From JAAYDK01 sp964543935 (GTDB lineage: Bacteria; Spirochaetota; Spirochaetia; Sphaerochaetales; Sphaerochaetaceae): a stretch of DNA of 25,577 nt. The stretch covers positions 1-25,577 of the forward strand of contig CAZJAK010000033.1 in the NCBI GenBank assembly GCA_964543935.1. The letters run 5' to 3'. The notes under the pieces were generated by a model, which worked only from the letters and a program-made list of their open reading frames with translations, ran no database searches and had not been told where the DNA came from. Below are positions 1 through 6,825 of the stretch, piece by piece. Numbering within the stretch: position 1 is the stretch's first letter; each line of letters begins with the position of its first letter. A program made the translations under genes and the position numbers.

Positions 1-255
1 GCAGGAGTCGAACGAATTCAGGATACTCCATACTCGGTTTGGTTTAGGGCCACCCCCCTGAAGGCGCTTGCCGACTATGTCTACCTTCATGGTCACACAT
101 GGACTTCAAGCCATCCCTTGGTTGAATCCCTACGTATTGAAGAGGAAAGCCTGAGAGAGATTACAGAAGAAGACTTCCTGGGATTGGAAGGGAATTATTC
201 AAACCAACGGGTGACTAGATTTTTGGAAGGACTAAGAAAGGAGTTGTTCCCATGA
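1..255 (+). CDS. AbiEi-like antitoxin, C-terminal end (partial)
   Basis: The frame is open from base 1 to a TGA at 253-255 and gives the last 84 residues of a protein whose start lies outside the window. The tail is charged and ends in RKELFP. I do not see a diagnostic motif in the fragment itself. The call rests on context: its stop codon overlaps, as ATGA, the start of a frame that begins exactly like an AbiEii/AbiGii nucleotidyltransferase toxin, and in AbiE (type IV) toxin-antitoxin pairs the antitoxin gene precedes and overlaps the toxin gene. In such pairs the antitoxin is a winged-helix protein that represses its own promoter. It could instead be another small protein commonly placed before AbiEii. 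Confidence 0.45.
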   Translation, partial: AGVERIQDTPYSVWFRATPLKALADYVYLHGHTWTSSHPLVESLRIEEESLREITEEDFLGLEGNYSNQRVTRFLEGLRKELFP

Positions 256-404
256 GTATAGCAATGATAGAAGAAAGATTGAAATCATATCACGTCTCAT
301 CAGAAATTGAAGAACTACAAGCACTAAGAGAAATCACTCAAGTCAAGCTACAGAACATACGTCTCCACCATCATTGCACGCTGGGCGGAGCGTCTCTTGC
401 CTGA
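252..404 (+). pseudogene. AbiEii-family toxin, truncated N-terminal remnant
   Basis: The ATG at 252 overlaps the upstream stop (ATGA) and opens a 50-codon frame. The first 30 residues (MSIAMIEERLK, EIEELQALREITQ) have the typical start of AbiEii/AbiGii nucleotidyltransferase toxins, in which LREITQ normally leads into a helix and then the GG(T/S) nucleotidyltransferase motif. Here family likeness stops at Gln30. Twenty unrelated residues follow and the frame ends at 402-404. Full-length toxins are several times longer, so the catalytic GGT/DxD region is missing. The frame stops 10 bases from the end of the convergent flavoprotein gene. It is probably a deletion or rearrangement scar and non-functional. 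Confidence 0.6.
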
Positions 405-413
405 GACTCGTAT

Positions 414-2027
414 TCAGTGTCGTTTGGTTGACTTGCCTGAACAAATATCATCGGCAGCATACCAACCGGTGAGTATGGCGGTAGGGATTCCTGCGGGTGT
501 ATAAGCCCATTGTCCACACTGATACACATCCGCTATGGGCGTCTTTACCGCGGAGGCGATGCGCAACAACTTATTCACCGCTGGGGAAGACCGCTCGAAC
601 GTCCACCCCGTGATCCCACCTTCGCTACTGCCGAATCTCTTTTCTATCGTCAACGGGGAGGCTGAAAATTGAAGCTCAATGTTTTCCAACAGCCCGTTGA
701 ACAAGGTCCGGTTCAAAACACCGATCATGGTGTGTTCGATATGTAGGCGGAATTCGTCGTACCAGTGCATCGCTTCGACAAGTTTCACCAGATCGTATTC
801 CAAAAGAAAACTGAGCTCCACCCCGGTTTTCCCTTCTGGTGACAAACTGGCATCCCTCAGCGCTGGGATCGATATCTCATACGTCGTCAATTCGCAGTAC
901 CTTGTCACCCAAGCAAACAAGTCCTCTTTGAGATTCTCCTTCCCCTTGTCCAGCAAGCGCCTCAGTTCCGACAGATGCGTCTCGCCCAATCCTTGTTTCG
1001 ACGGGGTATAGAACACATGGCCGTTGGCAATGGCGGCGAAAACCTGTGGGGGGACAGCCACCCCCAAGAAAAGGGAAAATACCGAATCTCCACCCCTGCT
1101 GGCGAATACTCTATGTGCTTGGTCTTTTATCGATGCAACCGATTCTTCGTCCAAACCTGTGGAATCAAGATTGCGGTACAACGATTTCAGGTCGGCACAC
1201 CACAGCAGCTTGTCATAGGTGTAGCAGTTGCCTTTGTCGTCACAAACCATCCGCTTATCTGGCTGTACGTTCACTACCTCAGTCTCGAACTGGATCCCAC
1301 CGCCATGTGCCAGCACATACGAGGCCAGCTGTTGAGGAAGCTGACCGGTGCCTCCTTGCGGATAAAGGTAGTCCTGATACACATAGAAGTACCCCAATGC
1401 GAAGAAAGCCGGGGTATGTTTGAAGAAATGTTGCGTGACGATGTCATTCAAGGAGCGGTTTGAAGAGAGTGTGGCCACATAAGCTTCGACCGGTTCCTGC
1501 ATCCGCTCCATGCGTGATACGGCAAGCAGGAATCTTCCCATCCATGGCAAAAGCTCTTTGAAGAGATATTTCCTGTCTTGCTTGAAATTCTTGAACACAG
1601 GATTTTCGAATCCATAGATGACACCCATCTCCTTATAGACCTTGCCGATCACTCGGAAGATGTTGCGGATGTCGCCCACAGAATCGGGATAGAGGGCTTC
1701 GAGTGCTTGACGGTAGCGTTCCACACCCTCTTTGGCTTTCATGTCGATAACATGTGATGCCACTCCGATCGTAACAGGGCTGTCCAGCAATTCCAATTCG
1801 ATGCCAAGTTCTTTCAACATCGGTCTGATGATGCCTGAATTCTCGATCGAGCGTGCTCCCGTATCGAATACATACCCGTTTCTGGTAAAAGAATTCAACA
1901 ATCCTCCACAGGTCGGAGTCTTCTCAAGCACCAGTACCGAACGCCCGGCTTTGGAAAGGTATGCCGCTGCGGACAAGCCCGCCAATCCCGCGCCGACAAC
2001 CAGCATCTCATGGTGCTGTGCATTCAT
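414..2027 (-). CDS. NAD(P)/FAD-dependent oxidoreductase, phytoene desaturase-like
   Basis: 537 residues. The N-terminus is a dinucleotide-binding fold (VVGAGLAGLSAAAYLSKAG at about residues 10-28, then VLEKTPTCGG at 33-42), the FAD-binding signature of the CrtI/carotenoid isomerase/amine-oxidase superfamily. A C-terminal segment (VYQCGQWAYTPAGIPTAILTGW) is the matching FAD-contacting tail. The length fits the phytoene dehydrogenase-related family, whose members desaturate, saturate or isomerise polyenes and other lipids. The start is fixed by an ATGA overlap with the SDR stop and by GGGAGG seven bases upstream. Coupling to an SDR and an NTF2-like protein suggests tailoring of a lipid or terpenoid rather than classical carotenoid synthesis, because no crtB-like gene is present. 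The exact substrate is unknown. Confidence 0.8.
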   Translation of the reverse strand: MNAQHHEMLVVGAGLAGLSAAAYLSKAGRSVLVLEKTPTCGGLLNSFTRNGYVFDTGARSIENSGIIRPMLKELGIELELLDSPVTIGVASHVIDMKAKEGVERYRQALEALYPDSVGDIRNIFRVIGKVYKEMGVIYGFENPVFKNFKQDRKYLFKELLPWMGRFLLAVSRMERMQEPVEAYVATLSSNRSLNDIVTQHFFKHTPAFFALGYFYVYQDYLYPQGGTGQLPQQLASYVLAHGGGIQFETEVVNVQPDKRMVCDDKGNCYTYDKLLWCADLKSLYRNLDSTGLDEESVASIKDQAHRVFASRGGDSVFSLFLGVAVPPQVFAAIANGHVFYTPSKQGLGETHLSELRRLLDKGKENLKEDLFAWVTRYCELTTYEISIPALRDASLSPEGKTGVELSFLLEYDLVKLVEAMHWYDEFRLHIEHTMIGVLNRTLFNGLLENIELQFSASPLTIEKRFGSSEGGITGWTFERSSPAVNKLLRIASAVKTPIADVYQCGQWAYTPAGIPTAILTGWYAADDICSGKSTKRH

Positions 2028-2962
2028 GCCAGACCTCCCATCTGAAGGCTTTTTTGCCAGAGCTTTTCGGCAACTAAGGCATCAAGGGCATGGGGAGCGG
2101 GAATCTCCTCGGTAGTGAAATTGAAAAACTTGCCGCTGATTCCTTCGACCTCATCTGAAACTCCAAGGTAATAGAGGGCTTGGGCCGACAGTTGCGGAGA
2201 CCTGGCGGAGGGATTGATCATGTGGTGTTTGAAGAACTTGTAGAGCTTGCCATTGTTCTCCCCCATGTTTGTCTTCACGTCCCCTGGATGCATCGCATTG
2301 ATCGTCACTCCACTGGAGTGGAAATACCGGGAGAATTGGATCATGGAGAGCAGTTGTGCGGTCTTGGCCGATCCATACGACTTCAAACCGGTATAGAGAT
2401 GCCGCTCCCATCGCAGATCATCGAGCCTCAAACCTGCGATTGCGAAGCGGTGTCCTTCTGAGTTCACATAGATGATGCGGGCGCGCCCTTGCTGTCTCAA
2501 CTTGTCCTTCACCCGTTGATTGATGATGAACGAAGCAAGATAATTCACTTGGAACACTTCTTCGATATCGTCATCGGTGAAACGTCTTGCGGTATTGTAG
2601 ATGCCGGCATTGTGGATGAGCACCGCAATATCCTTGTCGATGGCACCGAGCATGTCGGCGGCCGCATGGATCTGATCGAGATGCGAAAAATCGGCAATGT
2701 AGCATGTGCACGGGACATGGTGTTCGCGCTGGATCTCCTGCTTCAACCGTTCCGATTTTTCCTCATTCCGGTTGATGAGCAGCAGCTCGGCCCCGTGGGA
2801 GGCGTACAGCATGGCCGTCTCCCGCCCGATCCCGCTGGTGGCACCCGTGATCACCACCAATTGCCCATGAATATCCTTGGATTCTTCCTTGGGGATGGCT
2901 TTGTTGTTCCTCAACATGGCCAAGATGTTCGACCATTCATACTCTTTGAGATATGGATTCAT
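2024..2962 (-). CDS. Short-chain dehydrogenase/reductase (SDR)
   Basis: 312 residues. It has the classical SDR features: the cofactor motif TGATSGIGRE near residue 40, an NAG motif in the variant HNAG near 117, a Ser upstream of the active site, and the catalytic YxxxK as SYGSAK near 195. A 30-residue N-terminal extension precedes the Rossmann fold, and the overall shape resembles retinol dehydrogenase/protochlorophyllide reductase-type SDRs, which act on bulky hydrophobic alcohols or ketones. The start at 2962 has AAGGA eight bases upstream. The gene lies 12 bases after the NTF2-like gene and overlaps the flavoprotein gene by four bases, so the three are one translation-coupled unit. NAD(P) preference and substrate cannot be read from the sequence with confidence. 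Confidence 0.85.
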   Translation of the reverse strand: MNPYLKEYEWSNILAMLRNNKAIPKEESKDIHGQLVVITGATSGIGRETAMLYASHGAELLLINRNEEKSERLKQEIQREHHVPCTCYIADFSHLDQIHAAADMLGAIDKDIAVLIHNAGIYNTARRFTDDDIEEVFQVNYLASFIINQRVKDKLRQQGRARIIYVNSEGHRFAIAGLRLDDLRWERHLYTGLKSYGSAKTAQLLSMIQFSRYFHSSGVTINAMHPGDVKTNMGENNGKLYKFFKHHMINPSARSPQLSAQALYYLGVSDEVEGISGKFFNFTTEEIPAPHALDALVAEKLWQKSLQMGGLA

Positions 2963-2974
2963 ATTCGCTATCCT

Positions 2975-3415
2975 TCATCCAAATTTTTTATGCATGAACT
3001 TACGATACGCTTTCCCAAACCGAGGGATGTTGTCAAAGATATCGCCCCACAAGTCGTAGTAATCGCGCTGCTCTATGATTTTCCCAATGGAGTTCAAGGT
3101 GATCCTGCTTGCACCATAGATCGAGGAATTGGGATACTTCTTGAAACTCAGGCTCATCTCCCACTCGATGAATATGATGTTCCCGTCTTGGGAGGCATGC
3201 TTTACATCCATCTTCAAGCCATTCGAGCGTGCGATCAACCGCTCCGTCATGGCTTTGAATTCGACTATGCCGTGTATCTTCTGGACGCTGTCGCAAAAAT
3301 AAATGTCATCGTCGTAATAGGGCAATATATGCGACCAGTCGGGCTTGCCCTCTCTGTTGTAGATGTTCGTCCATAGCTCTTTCAGCTGTTCTTTGCTCTG
3401 TATCGAATATTCCAT
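2975..3415 (-). CDS. NTF2-like / SnoaL-like fold protein
   Basis: 146 residues from the chosen start. The order is an N-terminal helix with LKELWTNIYNREGKPDW, a strand region, then KIHGIVEFKAMTERL, IIFIEWEMSL and a C-terminal RDYYDLWGD. This is the pattern of small alpha+beta-barrel proteins of the SnoaL/nuclear transport factor 2 superfamily (ketosteroid isomerase, polyketide cyclase and relatives). The frame is open further upstream to a GTG near 3565, but the ATG at 3415 has AGGTG five bases before it, and the earlier part covers a promoter-like, palindromic stretch. Position as first gene of an NTF2-SDR-flavoprotein operon suggests an isomerase or binding role for the same hydrophobic substrate. 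The function is inferred from fold only. Confidence 0.65.
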   Translation of the reverse strand: MEYSIQSKEQLKELWTNIYNREGKPDWSHILPYYDDDIYFCDSVQKIHGIVEFKAMTERLIARSNGLKMDVKHASQDGNIIFIEWEMSLSFKKYPNSSIYGASRITLNSIGKIIEQRDYYDLWGDIFDNIPRFGKAYRKFMHKKFG

Positions 3416-3443
3416 ATTGGCACCTATGCTCTCGTTCATGTAA

Positions 3444-3480
3444 GTTATAGCATGATTTCTAGAATCATTTACAAATTTGT
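3444..3480 (-). promoter_or_regulatory. Possible promoter with two palindromes upstream of the NTF2-SDR-flavoprotein operon
   Basis: On the minus strand TTGTAA (3474-3469) and TATAAC (3449-3444) are 19 bases apart, a weak sigma70-like pair. They overlap two dyads: ATGATTTCTAGAATCAT at 3452-3468 (six-base perfect arms around TCTAG) and the perfect ten-base palindrome ACAAATTTGT at 3471-3480. The arrangement suits a repressor such as a TetR-type protein, but no such regulator gene is in the window. Confidence 0.35.
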
Positions 3481-3565
3481 CACTTGAATTGACCATTGTG
3501 ATGCGGTACTGCTTACGATCGGACCCACTATGATGAAGAAGCAAAAGTGATCTGGGCCTCCCCAC

Positions 3566-4246
3566 TCAGTGTTTTGCTTGACGCCAGAATACCCGTGCCA
3601 TCATGATCGTGAAGACATACCAAGGAATGAGTGACAGAAGGCTGAACACCAATCCGACAGTGCCGAAATTCGACGGGATGAGCATGAGGAATGCCGAGAT
3701 GAATCCAATGATGGCGGCATTTCTTGTGAAAAAGCGGCTCTTCAGCATCGCTGCAGAGATAAGGAATAGCGCAATCCCGTTCAAGACATAATAGATGTCG
3801 AATGCTGTCCCTTTCCACGCGAGGATCATGTTCTGGACAGAAGCGAAAAACACCTCGTCGGAGAGCCCCGAAACACCGCTCCAATACTGCTTGCTGAGAG
3901 TAACCATCTCAACCGCTTTGTTCGATGCGAAATAGGAGGCGATCCCCAGCAACCCGAACAACGTGGCAAGCGTCATGCTTGTAGGGTGTTCAGCGACCAA
4001 CATTAGCAACAAAGCGACATACAGGATCGCTAACAGGATGTTGTTGACGACATACAGACCATCGAAATGGATAACTCCCAAAAACCAGTTGCGACCAAAC
4101 AAGTCAAGCCACCCCTGCACCGTTTCGGGATGGGGCGAAAGCACGAAGACGATGATCTGGGCAGGTATGATCACCAACATCGTGACGGCAGCCCACAAGG
4201 CCACGGCGTAAAAATTCTTGTTGTGCACTGACTGTGATTCGTTCAT
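3566..4246 (-). CDS. DUF4386-like multi-pass membrane protein
   Basis: 226 residues from the chosen ATG at 4246, which has AAGGA eight bases upstream. The frame is open back to a TTG at 4264 that lacks a ribosome site. About six or seven hydrophobic segments are evident, for example AVTMLVIIPAQIIVFVL, ILLAILYVALLLMLVA, LFGLLGIASYF, IALFLISAAML, IIGFISAFLMLIP and LVFSLLSLIPWYVFTI. Length and layout fit the DUF4386 family of integral membrane proteins of unknown function. It follows the LarA operon terminator and precedes the NTF2-like gene by 150 bases, so it may be monocistronic. No function can be assigned. Confidence 0.6.
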   Translation of the reverse strand: MNESQSVHNKNFYAVALWAAVTMLVIIPAQIIVFVLSPHPETVQGWLDLFGRNWFLGVIHFDGLYVVNNILLAILYVALLLMLVAEHPTSMTLATLFGLLGIASYFASNKAVEMVTLSKQYWSGVSGLSDEVFFASVQNMILAWKGTAFDIYYVLNGIALFLISAAMLKSRFFTRNAAIIGFISAFLMLIPSNFGTVGLVFSLLSLIPWYVFTIMMARVFWRQAKH

Positions 4247-4357
4247 CGGGTCCATCCTTAGCAATGTCGCTCTCGGCCCATCAGCTTACCGCACGGAGGC
4301 TCAGCATGGATAGTTGTGAGGGCACCATGCCTCATTTCACTTGGTGCATGTTCAGAG

Positions 4358-4391
4358 AAAGAGGCTGCCCGCGTTGCGTGGCAGCCTCTTT
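4358..4391 (-). terminator. Intrinsic terminator of the ABC-larA operon
   Basis: Twelve-base perfect stem (AAAGAGGCTGCC at 4358-4369 with GGCAGCCTCTTT at 4380-4391) and a ten-base loop. On the minus strand the stem ends in CTCTTTCTCT. It starts 18 bases after the stop of the LarA-like gene and separates that operon from the DUF4386-like gene. A second weaker hairpin (GCACCA/TGGTGC, 4322-4347) follows it. Confidence 0.8.
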
Positions 4392-4409
4392 GCTAGCGGA
4401 CTTTGTTCA

Positions 4410-5903
4410 TCAATGCACCATCGTGCAATCACCGGCATGGCCATTGGTACCATCGTACACGAAGTCCTTCATGGCCAAGTGGACAGCTCCGGTCTTGAAG
4501 GTGAGCGGCAGAGCAAGGATGGCGGGATTTTCAGGCAGGAACTTGCGCTTTGCATCGGCGAGCGCTTCCTCAAAGGTCGCCCTCGTCTTCAAGCCCATCC
4601 CCCTGGCAATCCCCGGCTCGCGGGCACCGACAATATAGATGGCCGCTGTGTTCATCTCGGCGATATGACCGCAACTCATCATCGAAAAACCATGGAACGG
4701 GTGGAACGCATTGCAGTAACGGTACTTGCGGATGTACTCCTCGTTGGTGGCGAAGTATTCGCCATAGCGATGGATGTCAGGCAGGACGTTCATGTAGTCG
4801 TGCTGGAACATGGTGTACACTTCACGAAGATACGGCCACCGCTCGTCATGGAAGTATCCATCGCAGATGGAGGAGACGATGAACACGCAGCGGTCGCTCA
4901 TGATCCGCTTATGGCGGATGACTTGGGCCGAGAGTGCTTGCATCATCTGGATCGGATTGGTGCCCATCCCGTTGCCATAATGGAAATTCGTCGGCATGCC
5001 GAAAACGATGCAATCGTATTTCTTCTGTGCGAACGGCACATAGGTGCGCTTGTCCGCAACCGCCCAACTGACCGGTTGCATCTCCTTGGCATACCCGCTG
5101 AAAATGGCCATCTGCCGTGAAGCTGAATCAAGCACCCCGTCACAACAGAAAAATTTCTTGCCCATCTTCTCTTCCATAAGCATGCCCTGCTCGTCAAACT
5201 TGTTGCGCATCTCGCTGGTCCCCGAGACAGGAGTGAAATCGACCCGGTGCATGACCGAAGGCACATGGTGGGCGGCGATGCTCTTCCAATGGGTGATGCC
5301 ACAGGTGCAATGCTTGTATCCACCCGAATACCCGCCATACGGATTGCCTTGGCAGTGCCCGATCATGATGGCGACGTCGGCATCATAGACATACTTGTTC
5401 ATGATGACATGGTCGCCATGATCGGTATAGCCGATGTCGACCAAGTGGTCCCAATCCTCCGAATCGTGGCTGGTGACCTGTCCCGAGGGATAAAAATCAT
5501 TAAACAGCTTGTCGCCGAGGATCTTTTGCATTTCTTCGACCGTGGCTCGGGGGTGCAAGCCATTGGAGATCAGCAACAGGATGTCCTTCTTCTCGACCCC
5601 GACACTGTACAATTCATCCAAGCAGGCCTTGATGGCGATCTTGCGATGGCTGGTTGGTTGGAGGCCTCCCTTGACGATGTCCGGGACAATAAAGACGACC
5701 TTGCTGCCCGTACGGGCCAACTTCGCCAGCGGAGGCATCCCGATCGGGTTGCGGATGCTCTTGAGGGTCTCGGCATACAAGGTATCCCAATCCTGGGCAA
5801 GAGCCGGCGGGTCCTTGATGGTCACGCCAGGAATGAACACATCGGTACTATCGGGCAGATTGGCCGAAATCGTTCCTTCGCCATACTCAAATTCAAGTCT
5901 CAT
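4410..5903 (-). CDS. LarA-family (nickel-pincer lactate racemase-like) protein
   Basis: 497 residues, somewhat longer than typical LarA (about 425). LarA enzymes racemise or epimerise alpha-hydroxyacids using a covalently bound nickel-pincer nucleotide. The N-domain contains NGLHPRATVEEM (His117, in the place of LarA His108). Next comes QGNPYGGYSGGYK with Lys197, the expected covalent cofactor lysine, and sixteen residues later His213, matching the nickel ligand His200. Ten residues before the lysine, where LarA has catalytic His174, this protein has Asn187. That suggests a different substrate or altered chemistry. It is the last gene of the ABC-transporter operon, starts one base after the dehydrogenase stop with AGGAG upstream, and is followed by the terminator. 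The cofactor genes larB, larC and larE are not in the window. The substrate is unknown. Confidence 0.8.
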   Translation of the reverse strand: MRLEFEYGEGTISANLPDSTDVFIPGVTIKDPPALAQDWDTLYAETLKSIRNPIGMPPLAKLARTGSKVVFIVPDIVKGGLQPTSHRKIAIKACLDELYSVGVEKKDILLLISNGLHPRATVEEMQKILGDKLFNDFYPSGQVTSHDSEDWDHLVDIGYTDHGDHVIMNKYVYDADVAIMIGHCQGNPYGGYSGGYKHCTCGITHWKSIAAHHVPSVMHRVDFTPVSGTSEMRNKFDEQGMLMEEKMGKKFFCCDGVLDSASRQMAIFSGYAKEMQPVSWAVADKRTYVPFAQKKYDCIVFGMPTNFHYGNGMGTNPIQMMQALSAQVIRHKRIMSDRCVFIVSSICDGYFHDERWPYLREVYTMFQHDYMNVLPDIHRYGEYFATNEEYIRKYRYCNAFHPFHGFSMMSCGHIAEMNTAAIYIVGAREPGIARGMGLKTRATFEEALADAKRKFLPENPAILALPLTFKTGAVHLAMKDFVYDGTNGHAGDCTMVH

Positions 5904-5904
5904 C

Positions 5905-6825
5905 TTACACGTTCTCCTTTACATACTGTTTTGCGAACACCTTGTACAATGCACTGGTATCTTCATTCCCATGGCCGTTGGCATGGGCGAGTTCATTGTA
6001 CATCTGAGCATACCCTGCAATGAAGCTCGGCGCATCAGAATCCTGCGCCATTTGAAGGGCTAATTTTGTATCCTTGATCAGCAGGTCGACGGTGAAGGCA
6101 GGATGATTGAAATCATCGTTGACGATATTCTTCCCCACCTCACGGAACAAGCCGCTGACCGTGGCTGCGCTGGATGAAGCAACCGTTTGATAAAAAACCT
6201 GTGGATCGACCCCGACATGCTTGGCTATCGCCATCACTTCGCTGGAGACCGCATTGATGCAGGTGAACATCATCTGGTTGAGCAGCTTCAGCGCATTGCC
6301 GGCCCCGTGCTCCCCGACGGGGATTGCATTGGCTGCAAACGTCAACAACACCGGCTTCACATATTCCAACGCATCCGTGTTTCCACCTGTGGGCAGCATC
6401 CATTTACCCGTGGCGGACGGCCTGCCGAGTATGGGACAATCAAGGTAGGCGGAGCCGGTGGCCTCTTCCAAGCGCACGGCATGAGCCCGCGTGGTCTTCG
6501 GATCGACCGTGCTGGTATCGACCACCACCTTCTTTGAACCGAGACCATGCACTACCCCCTGCTCGGCAAAAAGGACTTGCTGGAGTTGCTGCGGCCCCGG
6601 CAGGGACATCAGCACCATGTCGGCCTTCCGCGCCAAGTCCTCGGGATTCGTCGCCAGCTCTGCTCCCAGAGCCGAAGCTCTTTTCATGGCATCGGGGAAG
6701 ACATCAAAGGCAACAACTGTGAAGCCCCCTTTGAGCATCGCCTCAAGCATGCAGACGCCCATGCGGCCGCAACCGATCAGACCGACCGTCTCAACCTTAG
6801 TTTTCGATCTTGTCCAAGATATCAT
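5905..6825 (-). CDS. Beta-hydroxyacid dehydrogenase (3-hydroxyisobutyrate/tartronate semialdehyde reductase family)
   Basis: 306 residues, the usual family length. The N-terminal Rossmann motif is GLIGCGRMG, preceded by VETV. The substrate-binding loop DCPILGRPSATG replaces the usual DAPVSGG. The catalytic stretch GAGNALKLLNQ carries the expected Lys and Asn. The family reversibly oxidises beta-hydroxyacids such as 3-hydroxyisobutyrate, glycerate/tartronate semialdehyde or related sulfonates with NAD(P). I chose the ATG at 6825 because AGGAGG lies eight bases upstream. This start overlaps the hydrolase gene by 29 bases, which implies translational coupling. An earlier in-frame ATG (6858) has no ribosome site. 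Its place between a hydrolase and a LarA-like protein suggests it oxidises the released or epimerised hydroxyacid. Confidence 0.85.
   Translation of the reverse strand: MISWTRSKTKVETVGLIGCGRMGVCMLEAMLKGGFTVVAFDVFPDAMKRASALGAELATNPEDLARKADMVLMSLPGPQQLQQVLFAEQGVVHGLGSKKVVVDTSTVDPKTTRAHAVRLEEATGSAYLDCPILGRPSATGKWMLPTGGNTDALEYVKPVLLTFAANAIPVGEHGAGNALKLLNQMMFTCINAVSSEVMAIAKHVGVDPQVFYQTVASSSAATVSGLFREVGKNIVNDDFNHPAFTVDLLIKDTKLALQMAQDSDAPSFIAGYAQMYNELAHANGHGNEDTSALYKVFAKQYVKENV

Noticed and set aside
2489..3376. 295-codon plus-strand open frame
   Set aside because: Antisense to the SDR and NTF2-like genes, both of which have clear motifs and ribosome sites.
3416..3565. N-terminal extension of the NTF2-like protein from a GTG at 3565
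   Set aside because: No ribosome site, low complexity start, and the stretch contains palindromes and a promoter-like pair. The ATG at 3415 has AGGTG upstream.
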